From positions 124,001-188,000 of the forward strand of contig JAFUTC010000007.1 of NCBI GenBank assembly GCA_017471505.1: a stretch of 64,000 bases of DNA, written 5' to 3'. Of the stretch, positions 1 to 10,006 are shown in pieces. Every line of letters starts with the position of its first letter. The stretch's first letter is position 1. The position numbers and the translations under genes were made by a program. The DNA is from Alloprevotella sp. Lineage in GTDB: Bacteria > Bacteroidota > Bacteroidia > Bacteroidales > Bacteroidaceae. Below the pieces are notes generated by a model that saw nothing but the letters and a program-made list of their open reading frames with translations, did not search any database and was not told the DNA's origin.

Positions 1-220
1 CGACCTCATCCATAAGAAACTGGTCGAAATTCTCGAGAAAATGGGATTGAAACAAATTGACGCCGTTGGAAAGGACTTTGATACCGACTATCACGAGGCA
101 ATTGCATTAATGCCCACCGAAGAAACCGAAAAGAAAGGTAAGGTTATCGAATGCGTACAGCAAGGTTACATGCTGAACGACAATGTTATCCGCCATTCCA
201 AAGTGGTAATTGGGCAATAG
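1..220 (+). CDS. grpE: GrpE nucleotide exchange factor, 3' end only
   Basis: Open frame from base 2 to a TAG stop at 218-220; the 5' part lies outside the window. The visible 72 residues include HEAIALMPTEE, KGKVIECVQQGY and an ending in NDNVIRHSKVVIGQ. This is the beta domain of GrpE, which binds the DnaK ATPase domain and releases ADP. In the family the HEAI and VxxVxQxGY segments are the most conserved part. dnaJ follows 33 bases downstream, the usual grpE-dnaJ arrangement. The call is secure from the C-terminal domain and the neighbour; nothing can be said about the N-terminal coiled coil. Confidence 0.93.
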   Translation, partial: DLIHKKLVEILEKMGLKQIDAVGKDFDTDYHEAIALMPTEETEKKGKVIECVQQGYMLNDNVIRHSKVVIGQ

Positions 221-253
221 CAAGACTCCGCAAGAATATAGAACTGTCAAAAG

Positions 254-1417
254 ATGGAAGAAGATTATTACAAGATATTAGGTATTGAAAAAAACGCCAC
301 GGCCGACGAGATAAAGAAAGCCTATCGCCGTACGGCCATCAAATACCACCCAGATAAAAATCCGGGCGATAAGGTGGCTGAAGAAAAGTTCAAGCAAGCC
401 GCCGAGGCCTACGCGGTCTTGAGCGACCCCGATAAGCGTAGTCGCTACGACCAGTTTGGCAAAGCCGGACTGGAGGGCGGTCCAGGCGGATTTAACGGAT
501 TCAGCGGCGAAGGTGTTGATATAAATGACATCCTGCGCCAGTTTGGCGACATTTTCGGCTTTGGCGGAGGCTTCGACTTCGGTGGTGGCTTCAATCAGCA
601 GCGTTCTTCCGGTAAGGCGCAATATCGGGGCTCGGATTTGAGGGTTAAAGCCAAACTGACCCTTCAGGAAATCAGTTCCGGAGTTAAGAAAAAATACAAG
701 ATTAACAAAGATGTCACCTGCTCCCATTGTCATGGCAGCGGATGCGCCGAAGGCCATCAGCCGGAAACATGCTCCACTTGCCACGGATCAGGTTACGTTA
801 CCCATACGCGACAGAGTTTCTTTGGCATATCTCGCGTACAAGAAGCCTGCCCCACCTGCCACGGTGAGGGTTCCATAATCAGCCACCCGTGTAGCCATTG
901 CCATGGAAACGGCATCGTAAAGGGCGAAGAAATTGTTGAAGTCGAAATTCCCGCAGGCGTAGCCGAAGGAATGATTATCAACGTTACGGGAAAAGGCAAC
1001 GCAGGCAAACACAACGGAATCCCTGGCGACATACACGTCATCATAGAGGAAGTGGAAGACAAGAACTTCGTACGTGACGGCCAAGACCTCATCTACAACC
1101 TTCTGCTTACCATTTCGCAGGCTGCCCTTGGCGAAAATGTCGAAATTCCACTCGTGTCCGGCAAAGCGCGTATTAACATCAAGCCCGGCACACAACCTGG
1201 CACCACGCTACGACTTCGCGGAAAGGGATTGCCGGCTGTTAAGGGTTACGGCTACGGTATTGGCGACATGATAGTCAATGTAAGTGTTTACATCCCCGAG
1301 ACTCTTAATTCAGAGGAAAAGATTTTTTTTGAATCCCATAAGGATAGTTCTCATTTCTCGCCGTCAGAATCAATCAAGACAAAGATTTTTAAGGCATTCA
1401 AAAACTACTTCCATTGA
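254..1417 (+). CDS. dnaJ: Chaperone DnaJ (Hsp40), type I
   Basis: Co-chaperone that delivers unfolded clients to DnaK and stimulates its ATPase. It is a full-length 387-residue class I protein: J domain at residues 4-70 with HPD at 32-34, Gly/Phe-rich linker about 73-120, and four CxxCxGxG zinc repeats ([32 protein letters not shown]) around 155-225. Two client-binding beta domains follow. ATG start at 254, 33 bases after grpE. The stop TGA (1415-1417) overlaps the TTG start of folC, so translation of the two is probably coupled. The last 40 residues are Lys/Phe-rich and less typical of the family. Confidence 0.97.
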   Translation: MEEDYYKILGIEKNATADEIKKAYRRTAIKYHPDKNPGDKVAEEKFKQAAEAYAVLSDPDKRSRYDQFGKAGLEGGPGGFNGFSGEGVDINDILRQFGDIFGFGGGFDFGGGFNQQRSSGKAQYRGSDLRVKAKLTLQEISSGVKKKYKINKDVTCSHCHGSGCAEGHQPETCSTCHGSGYVTHTRQSFFGISRVQEACPTCHGEGSIISHPCSHCHGNGIVKGEEIVEVEIPAGVAEGMIINVTGKGNAGKHNGIPGDIHVIIEEVEDKNFVRDGQDLIYNLLLTISQAALGENVEIPLVSGKARINIKPGTQPGTTLRLRGKGLPAVKGYGYGIGDMIVNVSVYIPETLNSEEKIFFESHKDSSHFSPSESIKTKIFKAFKNYFH

Positions 1418-2715
1418 CCTACCAGCAGACAATTGACTACCTCTATAACGCTACACCCTTGTATCAAAACAAGGGTGTAGGTGCTTATAAGCCTGGCCTT
1501 CAGAACACCATGGCTCTCGATGCCCATCTCGGACATCCGCACCGCGCCTATAAGACCATACACGTGGCCGGTACTAATGGCAAAGGAAGCGTGTGTCATA
1601 CGCTTGCCTCGGTGCTGCAAGCTGCCGGATACAAAGTAGGTCTCTACACGTCGCCCCATCTTATTGACTTCCGCGAGCGTATTCGGGTCAACGGCAAAAA
1701 GGTTTCAAAAAAATATGTCTGCGATTTCATTGCAAAAGAACGTTCGTTCTTTGAACCGCTTCGACCTTCATTCTTTGAACTTACTACGCTGTTGGCCCTC
1801 AACTATTTCAAGGACCAGCAAGTGGACATTGCGGTCATAGAGGTGGGACTCGGTGGCCGACTGGACTGTACCAATATCATCTCGCCCATCCTTTCCGTCG
1901 TCACCAATATAAGTATAGAACATACGCAACTACTTGGAAACACGGAAGCCGAAATTGCACACGAGAAGGGCGGGATTATCAAGCCGTCGGTCCCTGTAGT
2001 AATCGGCGAAGCCAACGAGACGGTACGAAAGGTCTTTCAATCGATTGCCGACGAAAGAGTTGCTCCCTTGTATTTTGCAGATGATGCCCCCGAGGTCATT
2101 CGCTTCACGACACAAGCCAGGGCTATGAAATACGAAACCGCATCGTTCGGTACACTCAAGCATGATTTGCTCGGCGACTATCAGCTTCACAACGTAAATA
2201 CCATTCTAACTGCCCTGAAGCACCTTGACGGCGTCCGGATTTCCTATGAAGCCATTCAGAAAGGCTTTCGCGCCGTCCAAAAGCAGACACATATCGAGGG
2301 GCGCTGGCAAGTAATCTCCAGGCACCCCCTATTTGTGTGCGACTCTGGTCACAACACCGGCAGTTGGAAGTATATTGCCGACCAACTGCGCCGCTATTCC
2401 CGTCCGTTGCTCATTCTCGGATTCTCCAACGATAAGGATATCAGCCGGATTATGCCGCTTATGCCTACCCATGCCACTTATTTTTGGACACAGGCCTCTG
2501 TGGAGCGTGCCATGCCTATTGACATTTTAACCAAAATGGCTCAGGCAAACGGATTGGACGGACAAGCGTTTTCGTGCGTTGGAGATGCGGCCGAAAAGGC
2601 CCTTGAACAAGCAGACATGCACGATATCATTTTCGTGGGCGGCAGTTTTTTTGTCGTGTCCGACATCCTTTCCATTATGCGCAATAATCGCAACTACAAT
2701 CTTAAGAAATCCTAA
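1414..2715 (+). CDS. folC: Bifunctional folylpolyglutamate/dihydrofolate synthase
   Basis: Adds glutamate to dihydropteroate and to tetrahydrofolates in folate synthesis. 433 residues, normal length. The Mur-ligase-type P-loop GTNGKGS is at 53-59, followed by the family motif YTSPHL and the FELTT...[17 protein letters not shown] region that binds Mg and ATP. The C-terminal domain has CDSGHN. The frame begins with TTG at 1414 inside the dnaJ stop (TTGA); no better-placed ATG is present before the conserved region, so a coupled TTG start is likely. Downstream is the htrA-like gene with its own promoter. Confidence 0.93.
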   Translation: MTYQQTIDYLYNATPLYQNKGVGAYKPGLQNTMALDAHLGHPHRAYKTIHVAGTNGKGSVCHTLASVLQAAGYKVGLYTSPHLIDFRERIRVNGKKVSKKYVCDFIAKERSFFEPLRPSFFELTTLLALNYFKDQQVDIAVIEVGLGGRLDCTNIISPILSVVTNISIEHTQLLGNTEAEIAHEKGGIIKPSVPVVIGEANETVRKVFQSIADERVAPLYFADDAPEVIRFTTQARAMKYETASFGTLKHDLLGDYQLHNVNTILTALKHLDGVRISYEAIQKGFRAVQKQTHIEGRWQVISRHPLFVCDSGHNTGSWKYIADQLRRYSRPLLILGFSNDKDISRIMPLMPTHATYFWTQASVERAMPIDILTKMAQANGLDGQAFSCVGDAAEKALEQADMHDIIFVGGSFFVVSDILSIMRNNRNYNLKKS

Positions 2716-2753
2716 ATATTTTAAGATTTAATCTTTAATAACAAACATTTGAC

Positions 2754-2783
2754 TTGCATTAACAATAGTGCCTTCTATTTTTG
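2754..2783 (+). promoter_or_regulatory. Bacteroidetes-type promoter for the HtrA protease gene
   Basis: TTG at 2754-2756, 19-base spacer, then TATTTTTG at 2776-2783, matching the -7 consensus TAnnTTTG. The start codon of the protease is 44 bases downstream. The promoter indicates that the protease is transcribed separately from grpE-dnaJ-folC. Confidence 0.6.
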
Positions 2784-2827
2784 CTCTGTATTCGTGCAAT
2801 CAGAATCAATTATAAAGAAAACGGACG

Positions 2828-4351
2828 ATGGAAACATTTAAAGAAAAAATAAATAAAATGATGACAAAGAAAACATTATTCATCGTAGCCATTGCGCTAT
2901 GCATGGGTTTGTCAGCCACGGCTACTTACAAATCCTTCCAGACAGAGAAAAATGTTTCACAGACTTTTCCTGTGACAAGCAACGTGAGCGGTGTTCCCGC
3001 CACGCCAGTTGTCGACCTGACCTATGCGGCTGAAAAAGCAGTAAACTCGGTTGTTTACATTAAGGTCACTATTCAGGGTCAGCAACGCACTATGACCTAT
3101 TCCGACCCCTTTGAAGATTTCTTCGGCGACTTTTTCGGACGCGGACAGAGCCAACCTCAGCAGCGCACCTATAAGGAACCGGACAGAAAAGGTGCTGGCT
3201 CGGGCGTAATTCTCAGTGCCGACGGCTACATTGTTACTAACAATCACGTAGTAGACAATGCTTCGGAGATAATGGTCAAACTTAACGACAACCGCGAGTT
3301 CAAAGGACGCATCATCGGTACGGATGCAAACAGCGACCTGGCTCTTATCAAAATCGAGGCCAAGAATCTGCAGCCAATCACCATTGGCAATTCCGACGAA
3401 CTCAAACTTGGCGAATGGGTACTTGCTATCGGCAACCCCTACAGCCTTACTTCCACCGTCACGGCCGGTATTGTCAGTGCAAAAGCCCGTACGACCGGCA
3501 GCCTGAACGTGGAATCGGCCATACAGACCGATGCCGCCATCAACCCGGGTAATTCGGGTGGTGCACTGGTCAATGCTCGCGGCGAATTGGTCGGCATTAA
3601 CAACATGATTTACTCGCAAACGGGCTCGTATGCCGGTTATGGATTTGCCATTCCCGTTACCATCGTCAAAAAAGTCGTTGCCGACCTGAAGGAATACGGT
3701 GTTGTGCAGCGCGCACTCATTGGCATCGCCGGTTCGGACGTTTCCACCTTCATCGAGCAAAAGGAAGAGAAGGGCGAGAAAGTAGACCTCGGCACAAACA
3801 ACGGCATCTATGTCGGACAGGTTACTGACGACGGTGCAGCCAAGGCAGCCGGACTGAAAGAAGGCGATGTTATCACCGAAATCGACGGCAAGAAGGTTAC
3901 GCGCTTCGGCGAACTGCAAGAATTGCTCAGTACGCACAAGCCGGGCGACAAGGTTACGGTGAAATATCTCCGCGACAAGAAAGCACACACGGCTTCGCTG
4001 ACCTTGCAGAATGCTCAGGGAACCACCTCGGCCATTGAAAAGATGAGCAACGACGATTTGGGCATTGCTTTGCGTAAGCTAACTAATGATGAAAAGGATG
4101 AACTGGCACTGTCCTACGGTCTGATTGTCAGCGCTGTTAAGGATGGAAAGATGAAGGATGCTGGCATCACCAAGGGCCTCATTCTGATGCAGGTGAACGA
4201 CCGTCGCCTGAACGACGTCGAGGATTTTGAAGCCGCAGTGAAAGAAGCAAATATGTCGTCGGACCGTGTACTCTGGATACGCGCCAAGACACAGTCGGGC
4301 TACAACAAGAGTTTCACGGTTGACCTCAGCGATACGAAGAAAAAGAAGTAG
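2828..4351 (+). CDS. DegP/HtrA family periplasmic serine protease-chaperone
   Basis: ATP-independent protease/chaperone of the cell envelope that removes misfolded proteins. 507 residues. The N-terminal hydrophobic segment (about 15-32) is a signal peptide or anchor. The trypsin-like domain has the catalytic triad His140 (TNNHVVDNA), Asp170 (NSDLALIK) and Ser243 (NPGNSGGAL). Two PDZ regions follow, about 300-385 and 410-490. A Phe/Gly-rich loop near 92-110 (EDFFGDFFGRG) corresponds to the LA loop. The gene has its own promoter and a strong terminator, so it is monocistronic. An in-frame second ATG (residue 11) is an alternative start with a shorter signal peptide. Confidence 0.95.
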   Translation: METFKEKINKMMTKKTLFIVAIALCMGLSATATYKSFQTEKNVSQTFPVTSNVSGVPATPVVDLTYAAEKAVNSVVYIKVTIQGQQRTMTYSDPFEDFFGDFFGRGQSQPQQRTYKEPDRKGAGSGVILSADGYIVTNNHVVDNASEIMVKLNDNREFKGRIIGTDANSDLALIKIEAKNLQPITIGNSDELKLGEWVLAIGNPYSLTSTVTAGIVSAKARTTGSLNVESAIQTDAAINPGNSGGALVNARGELVGINNMIYSQTGSYAGYGFAIPVTIVKKVVADLKEYGVVQRALIGIAGSDVSTFIEQKEEKGEKVDLGTNNGIYVGQVTDDGAAKAAGLKEGDVITEIDGKKVTRFGELQELLSTHKPGDKVTVKYLRDKKAHTASLTLQNAQGTTSAIEKMSNDDLGIALRKLTNDEKDELALSYGLIVSAVKDGKMKDAGITKGLILMQVNDRRLNDVEDFEAAVKEANMSSDRVLWIRAKTQSGYNKSFTVDLSDTKKKK

Positions 4352-4375
4352 GCTTCCGACCGAAACCATCCCCAC

Positions 4376-4410
4376 AAGACCGGGCTCTCCTATGGAATGC
4401 CCGGTCTTTC
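4376..4410 (+). terminator. Rho-independent terminator after the HtrA gene
   Basis: Perfect 10-bp stem AAGACCGGGC / GCCCGGTCTT (4376-4385 with 4399-4408) around a 13-base loop, followed by a short T-rich run, 24 bases after the stop codon. Confidence 0.8.
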
Positions 4411-4468
4411 TTATGCCTTCGTGCGTATGGGAATATGCTGATAGTCTGCCACATAAGCGGCAGCAAAA

Positions 4469-4595
4469 ATTGCATTATGGGACGGAAAAATTGCATAATA
4501 CAATCTGCCAATTCAATTATACAATTTTCAAATTCCATAATGCAAAAATTTTATCCCATTATGGAATCCGACGCATTTTATAATCCGATGCATTC
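4469..4595. repeat. Family A 21-bp periodic palindrome array, locus A1
   Basis: The 361-base gap between the HtrA gene and the thioredoxin-like gene holds a terminator, this array, and a lone -7-like TAAATTTG at 4617-4624. Units begin at 4469, 4490, 4511, 4532 and 4553, an exact 21-bp period; a degenerate unit follows at about 4575. Each unit is built on the odd palindrome ATTSCATWATGSAAT, for example ATTGCATTATGG at 4469 and ATTCCATAATGC at 4532. This copy is the most degraded of three related arrays (see 38613 and 59263). No function is known to me. Confidence 0.85.
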
Positions 4596-4712
4596 ATGCT
4601 ATTACACAGATATTTATAAATTTGTGACGGCAAACGAGCACGACTATGCGTCCGGCCGGCTTGCCAATCGAACGAAAGCATTCCCCTATTCCACCCCAAA
4701 TTCCCCACAAGT

Positions 4713-5225
4713 ATGAAAGCAAGAGCATTGGTTCTTCTGTTTGCAACTATGGTCAGCCTGACCATTTCAGCACAGAATCCTCTCAAGAAAGTATACAACG
4801 AATCAATTGACCCCATTGAGCAACTTGACCAAGCCATCGACCGTGCCAAGCAAGAGGGCAAGTTTGTCATTTGTCAGTTGGGTGGAAACTGGTGTATATG
4901 GTGCCTGCGCTTTGCCGACTACATCGAGAACGACAGCATTATCAAGCAGACCGTCGACGATAATTTTGTCTATATCCATGTCAATTATCATCCACGCCGC
5001 TCTAATGCCCCTGCCAAGGCCGAGCAGACAAAGGCGCTGCTGAAAAGGCTTTCCAATCCGGTGCGCTTTGGTTTTCCGGTGTTTGTAGTGCTCGACGAGA
5101 CAGGCAAGGTGCTTCATATTCAAGATTCTGGACTACTGGAGCAAGGCGACGGATATGACCACGAAAAGACCCTCAAATTCTTCCAGCACTGGAGTCCGAC
5201 GGAAGTAAAAAAGGCAGCACTATGA
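4713..5225 (+). CDS. Secreted thioredoxin-fold protein with CIWC active site
   Basis: 170 residues. A signal peptide (about 1-20, ending TISA before QNP) points to the periplasm. The Cys-x-x-Cys pair is CIWC at 61-64 in GGNWCIWC, preceded by a typical thioredoxin-like strand (KFVICQLGG). The segment GFPVFVVLDETGKVL near 117-131 supplies the cis-proline strand. This resembles DsbD-C/DUF255-like thiol reductases more than classical thioredoxin. The exact substrate cannot be told. Its stop overlaps the next start (ATGA), suggesting translational coupling with the small nucleotide-enzyme-like gene. Confidence 0.75.
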   Translation: MKARALVLLFATMVSLTISAQNPLKKVYNESIDPIEQLDQAIDRAKQEGKFVICQLGGNWCIWCLRFADYIENDSIIKQTVDDNFVYIHVNYHPRRSNAPAKAEQTKALLKRLSNPVRFGFPVFVVLDETGKVLHIQDSGLLEQGDGYDHEKTLKFFQHWSPTEVKKAAL

Positions 5226-5548
5226 TTAAAGGCTACAAGATTGTCACGCTTTGTGGCAGTACGCGATTCAAAGAACAGTTCTTTGAGGTGCAAAAACGCC
5301 TCACGCTCGAGGGTTGCATAGTCATCAGCGTGGGTTTGTTCGGCCATTCGGGCGACGACGAGGTATGGTCGGACGGCGTGAAGGAGATGCTCGACGACAT
5401 GCATTTTCGGAAAATCGACCTGGCCGATGAGATTTTCGTGGTCAATGTAGGCGGCTACATCGGCCATAGTACGCGCAACGAGATTGCCTATGCGCAGTCG
5501 GTCGGCAAAAAGGTTCGCTATCTGGAGGAACCAGCGGCCGCACAGTAA
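5222..5548 (+). CDS. Small nucleoside 2-deoxyribosyltransferase-like protein
   Basis: 108 residues, no signal peptide. It begins KIVTLCGSTRFKEQFFEVQKRLTLEG and contains DDMHFRKIDLADEIFVVNVGGYIGHSTRNEIAYAQ in pieces typical of the nucleoside 2-deoxyribosyltransferase / Rossmann-like fold (GSTRF loop, a D-x-A-D-E-I-F-V-V-N strand and a final S-T-x-x-E-I-x-Y-A helix carrying the Glu). Members cleave or transfer N-glycosidic bonds of nucleotides or act as unknown hydrolases; the exact reaction is not visible. The ATGA overlap with the upstream thioredoxin-like gene makes a two-gene operon of unclear logic, since one product is exported and the other is cytosolic. Confidence 0.6.
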   Translation: MIKGYKIVTLCGSTRFKEQFFEVQKRLTLEGCIVISVGLFGHSGDDEVWSDGVKEMLDDMHFRKIDLADEIFVVNVGGYIGHSTRNEIAYAQSVGKKVRYLEEPAAAQ

Positions 5549-5550
5549 GC

Positions 5551-8500
5551 CTATTTTTTCTTTTTCGAACGCCGTTTGAACAGTTCCTTAAACCGGCTGA
5601 AATTGCGGTTGAAGGCGATTCCAACGCCCTGAGTAGTAAGCGACGACTTGGTAAAATAGCGGTCGTTGGTCTTGCTATAGGCTTTCAGTCGGATTTCTCC
5701 TCGCGGCGTCAGCAGATATTGCACGTCGAAGTCGCCCACAAAGTTGCTTGTGTTGTAAGTATTGTCGCGGTAGCCGATATTGCCGTCTATCAGCAACCGG
5801 TTATTGAACAATCGGCCGGAAATCAAGGCCTCGGCTTCCATCGAACGGGTGCCCAGACTGCCCGTAGCCAGATTGGTGCCAATGGTCCAGTTCGACTGTC
5901 CGATAATACTCTGCAAGGCGTTGTTTATCTGCCCGCTCAGCATATTTGAAAGGAGCGACTTGGTGGCGGCAGAGGCTTGCGACTCCTTATATCCCTGCCC
6001 GATTTGCTCCGCATCTTGCGCGTAGAATCTGCCAACGGCCAACAGATAGGCAACCTGCCGCTGCAAATCCTCCTTAGTAGAGATTACGCTCTTAAACAGG
6101 TCGGCTTCGTCGCTATTAATATTGGGAAATTCGATATCAAAGGACACATCCGGATTCTGTACCTTTCCCTGCAAGTTTAGCAGGCAGTTAACCTTTGTAG
6201 TCGAGGTCGAAAGGTCGTTGCCGATATTCAAGTCGCGCAAAGAAGCCGAGTTGACCGTATAGACAGCCTGCATGTCCATGTCTCCCTCCATCGGATTGCC
6301 GCTGAAGGTAATGTGGCTGCCCTCCTTGAACGTGAATGTCTTGCTGATTATATTCTGAATCTGCAACCGATAAGACCCCTCCGACAGCGTGTAGGTGCCG
6401 TACATTCGGAAGTCGCCCTTATTGTAGAAATCGGCACGCATGACGCCCAATCCGCGTGTGGAAATCACGTCGCCGGTCTTTTCGTCCATCACCACTCTCA
6501 TTTCCGCATTTTCATTGGCCTCGATATTCATGTTCAAACGAATATCGCCCCGGTCAAAATCAGCCACATATCGGTTGATGGGGTCATCGTAGTCAGAAGA
6601 ATCGCCCTCTGCTGCATCCACATCCTTATGCACCTCGCCGATATGTACGAAAGGCGTCGACGAAGCATCGCCCGGCGAAGCCATCAGATAGACAAACGTG
6701 GTGCCAGGTTCGGTGACCATGTCAATATCCGCATCGAAACGGCCGGACTGTCCATACAAGTGAGCGCGACCTGTACCATAGGCCGTGGCATAGAAGGTCA
6801 TGTCGGGCGTTCGTGCTTGATTGTAGACGAACATATTATTGACGTTGGCCGTCATATCGAATTTGATGTTTTTCAGATGGTTGTGCAGCAGCGCACCATT
6901 GAGCGTGCCGCGTCCCTGCTTATTGTCGGAAAGAGCAAACTGCTCGAATGCGATTTTACCCGAGGTAAACCGAACCACACCGTCCGTCACGTCGTAATGC
7001 GTGCCTATCACCGGCACGTCGACGCTTGCCGTAACGCGCTCCACCCCTTCCAAGTCAAGTTTCTTCAGCGGGCCGTAAAGCACCACGTGCCCGGTTCCGC
7101 GACCGGCAATATTGTCGAGAATTCCTCCGACAAACTTCTGCAGGAAAGCAAGATTGGTCTGCGTGCCGTTGATATCAAGATGCAAATCTTTACGAGTCAG
7201 ATTGACATATCCCTCTACATGGGTGTCCGACTTCACTTGGCTACTGTCCGACTGGCTTATGTATCCGTCAAGGTCAATCTGCTTAGTCTCAAAATCGAAA
7301 CCACCTTTCAAGGTGAGCATGCCCATCTCGGCTCCGTTCAAATAGAGCGGCGTGGCCACCACATCGGCCTGCACGCGGTTGCCATCCTCTTGTCGGGTGA
7401 AACGTGCTTCTCCCGAAACGGGACCAGCGAAGTCTACATCATTAAAATTGACCAAGTCCATGATATATTCGAGGTCCAGGTTTTTCAGACTGGCCGTGAT
7501 GGCATCGTTCTTGTCCTTTGACAGGCTGCCATTTATCTTCAGTCCCTGACCTTCGCTCTGCAGTTCGAAGCCATCTACTAACAGACTGCCTTCATCGTAC
7601 AACAGTTCGCTCGGACTGATGTGCCACAAACTTTCTCCGAGAGAGAACTCGGACGGACCGACCATGATGTCAAGACGTTGCCCGTTCTGTCCGAAACCAG
7701 TAGTCGTCGAAACGCTACCTCTGACAGTTTCATCGTCGGGACATTGCCATTGTGCATTCAAATTAAGCAGATTGTCGGCAGCCTTGGCATCAACCGTCAG
7801 GTGAATATCTTTTCCGCCCAGTTCCTTACATCCCTGCACCAAAACATTAAGCCCGTCGTCAGCATCATCCACATACAGGCGCAAATCATTGAATTCCACA
7901 TTGCCATATTTGACATTGGGAGCGAAAAGAGTAAGATGGGTCGATTTTTCGTAGGGGGAAAGTTGGCCTTCAATGGCAATTGGACGACTGAAACTAAGCG
8001 GCAGATGGAAAAATCGTTCGTAGATGGATGTGGGACGCAAGATGCCACGCAAAGCCCAGTTGTCCGATTCATCATAACGGACCGACGGTGCGGGCAGTAA
8101 GCCGGGAAGCGCGGAATGGACTATCTGCTTGCCCACCGCAATAAGCCTGCCGACCGAGTTCTTACCGCTAATCTTCAAGTCGGCTATGTCGGATACGATA
8201 TCGAGGCTGTTTTGTCGGGAATCGACAGAGAGATTCGACAGATAGATACTCGTGTCGGCCGATTCAAGCGTCACATCTCTTAGGCTCAACTGTCCATCCA
8301 ACCGATTTCCCTGCATAGCGGCAATATCAACCTGTCCGCTTCCAGAGAACGACCGAAGTTCAAACGGCAACTTCATATTCAACGCCCGCAAATCAGCATG
8401 GTTCACCACAAAATCGCCCTTGACATCACGCAAACCACCAGAAAGCAGATTGCCTTCAATATGGGTCGTCAGATCTAGTTTGTCATCCAGCGAGGAAACA

Positions 8501-9948
8501 TCGAGCCGGCTTTGCTGCCGATTACGCCAGTCGGCATCTACCTTTAAGTTGTGGTAGTGTTGATTATTGTAAACCATCGACGGCACAAGTGCGGTGGCTT
8601 GAACCGACTGTAGTTTTCCGTCCGAATGTACGAGGTTCAATTTCGAATCCACATCCAATCGACTGGGCAGATTATGGTTGTCCAAGATTTCATTGAGTGC
8701 CAAGTTTTCTGCCCTGACATCTGCCACAAGCCGATTGTTCTGATAGGTGCCTGAGGTATGCACTTGCCCCTTCTGCGTATTCGCCTCGATATTGAAACGA
8801 TAGCCTGAGCCACTTCCTGCCCACAATTCACCGGAAGACTTAAGGAATCCCAGTCGGTCAATGGTCTTTTTGGTCGCATCCGCAACAAATGCGTCCGGAA
8901 TCTTATCCACAAACTGCGGAAGTACATTCAGTTCGTGAATCTTACTATAAACCTGCCGATGGTCCTTATCCGTCCAACTGACTGTATTGTCCGACTGGAA
9001 GGCAAGTGAATTGTCGGGAGTCCTTGCCGTAAGATTCGACCGCCAAAGTCCTTTCTGCAACGCATATTGACCGCTGATATCAACCGATTGGTTCCATTCT
9101 TTGAGCTGTGGCTGTATAAAACCAAAATCGCTCATAGTCACATGCAGCGGTTCAATGGTTCCGGTCGTGGAAATTCGCTCAATAAATGGCAGCGAATCAT
9201 TATCGTCCAAGCGAATGTCTACCTCTTTCTGGTTGATTTCCGTATTGGGCAGGCGCAAGAAAAGGTCCGACAGATGAATGCGATGCTTGTTTGCCTCAAC
9301 CTTAAAGCCTAAATGCTTGACATCTAAGCCAGACTGCTCCTTAAATGCCACCTCGCGGACACGCAGGTTAAGACTGTCGTCCTGCAAGGACTTCAGACTG
9401 ACGTTCGCGCTAAGGTTGTCAATCTTCAAATGGTTCGGGTCAATCGACTCCCCTTTCTTTTCTTTCAACTGATCGTCGTATTTGACATTCACCCTATGCA
9501 AGATGATGGAGTTAATACGCAAGTTGAGTGGCTTCTTTGTCTCGCTGTCCGATTTGAACGCATCCAAAATATATTGGAAATTGTATTCGCCCGATGGCTT
9601 CGACTTATAAAGACAGACATCGGCATCCAGCAACGAAATTGTGCGCAGAATCAACTGGTCGCCTAATAGCGAGCGCCATTCAATCTTTGCCGTCAGCGTC
9701 TTTGCCTTTACCATTTCAGCATCCGACTTATCTTTAATCCGGACGTCTTGGGCTATCACTCGATTAAACAATCCGATGCTGACCTTGTCTATAGTAACCT
9801 CCGAACCGACCGTACTTGTCAAGGCCGACGATACAACCTTTCCCATCCAACGCTGAGTAATGTCAAGGTTGAAAAATAGTATGGCCACAAGGTAGAGACC
9901 TATCAGTGTCCCCACCAGCCATTTTGCTATTTTACCTATGGTTCTCAA
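5551..9948 (-). CDS. TamB-like translocation/assembly module protein (DUF490)
   Basis: 1465 residues. One N-terminal transmembrane helix (WLVGTLIGLYLVAILFFNL, about 10-28) anchors it in the inner membrane. The rest is a long, beta-rich repetitive region of the AsmA/TamB type, expected to form a groove-like bridge across the periplasm. The C-terminal 400 residues carry the conserved TamB domain, with segments such as GRGTGHVVLYGPLKKLDLEG and SKTFTFKEGSHITFSGNP. Relatives act in outer-membrane protein insertion and phospholipid transport; the cargo here is inferred. The apparent start is TTG; no ATG precedes the membrane helix. It lies convergent with the gene ending at 5548, only 2 bases away. 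Confidence 0.88.
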   Translation of the reverse strand: MRTIGKIAKWLVGTLIGLYLVAILFFNLDITQRWMGKVVSSALTSTVGSEVTIDKVSIGLFNRVIAQDVRIKDKSDAEMVKAKTLTAKIEWRSLLGDQLILRTISLLDADVCLYKSKPSGEYNFQYILDAFKSDSETKKPLNLRINSIILHRVNVKYDDQLKEKKGESIDPNHLKIDNLSANVSLKSLQDDSLNLRVREVAFKEQSGLDVKHLGFKVEANKHRIHLSDLFLRLPNTEINQKEVDIRLDDNDSLPFIERISTTGTIEPLHVTMSDFGFIQPQLKEWNQSVDISGQYALQKGLWRSNLTARTPDNSLAFQSDNTVSWTDKDHRQVYSKIHELNVLPQFVDKIPDAFVADATKKTIDRLGFLKSSGELWAGSGSGYRFNIEANTQKGQVHTSGTYQNNRLVADVRAENLALNEILDNHNLPSRLDVDSKLNLVHSDGKLQSVQATALVPSMVYNNQHYHNLKVDADWRNRQQSRLDVSSLDDKLDLTTHIEGNLLSGGLRDVKGDFVVNHADLRALNMKLPFELRSFSGSGQVDIAAMQGNRLDGQLSLRDVTLESADTSIYLSNLSVDSRQNSLDIVSDIADLKISGKNSVGRLIAVGKQIVHSALPGLLPAPSVRYDESDNWALRGILRPTSIYERFFHLPLSFSRPIAIEGQLSPYEKSTHLTLFAPNVKYGNVEFNDLRLYVDDADDGLNVLVQGCKELGGKDIHLTVDAKAADNLLNLNAQWQCPDDETVRGSVSTTTGFGQNGQRLDIMVGPSEFSLGESLWHISPSELLYDEGSLLVDGFELQSEGQGLKINGSLSKDKNDAITASLKNLDLEYIMDLVNFNDVDFAGPVSGEARFTRQEDGNRVQADVVATPLYLNGAEMGMLTLKGGFDFETKQIDLDGYISQSDSSQVKSDTHVEGYVNLTRKDLHLDINGTQTNLAFLQKFVGGILDNIAGRGTGHVVLYGPLKKLDLEGVERVTASVDVPVIGTHYDVTDGVVRFTSGKIAFEQFALSDNKQGRGTLNGALLHNHLKNIKFDMTANVNNMFVYNQARTPDMTFYATAYGTGRAHLYGQSGRFDADIDMVTEPGTTFVYLMASPGDASSTPFVHIGEVHKDVDAAEGDSSDYDDPINRYVADFDRGDIRLNMNIEANENAEMRVVMDEKTGDVISTRGLGVMRADFYNKGDFRMYGTYTLSEGSYRLQIQNIISKTFTFKEGSHITFSGNPMEGDMDMQAVYTVNSASLRDLNIGNDLSTSTTKVNCLLNLQGKVQNPDVSFDIEFPNINSDEADLFKSVISTKEDLQRQVAYLLAVGRFYAQDAEQIGQGYKESQASAATKSLLSNMLSGQINNALQSIIGQSNWTIGTNLATGSLGTRSMEAEALISGRLFNNRLLIDGNIGYRDNTYNTSNFVGDFDVQYLLTPRGEIRLKAYSKTNDRYFTKSSLTTQGVGIAFNRNFSRFKELFKRRSKKKK

Positions 9949-10006
9949 TGTGAATGAATATTGTTTTCTGACGTTCGGCTATCGACTCGGTTTAACCGCT
10001 TATAGT

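Noticed and set aside
4469-4595. CRISPR array
   Set aside because: Period of 21 bp with no unique spacers and no cas genes; units are contiguous palindromes.
4435-4716. Open frame with heptad repeats before the thioredoxin-like gene
   Set aside because: It is a by-product of the 21-bp period, lacks a promoter and family similarity, and overlaps the real start.
6313-7521. 402-codon plus-strand open frame inside the TamB-like gene
   Set aside because: Antisense shadow of a well-supported gene; composition and sequence show no protein family features.
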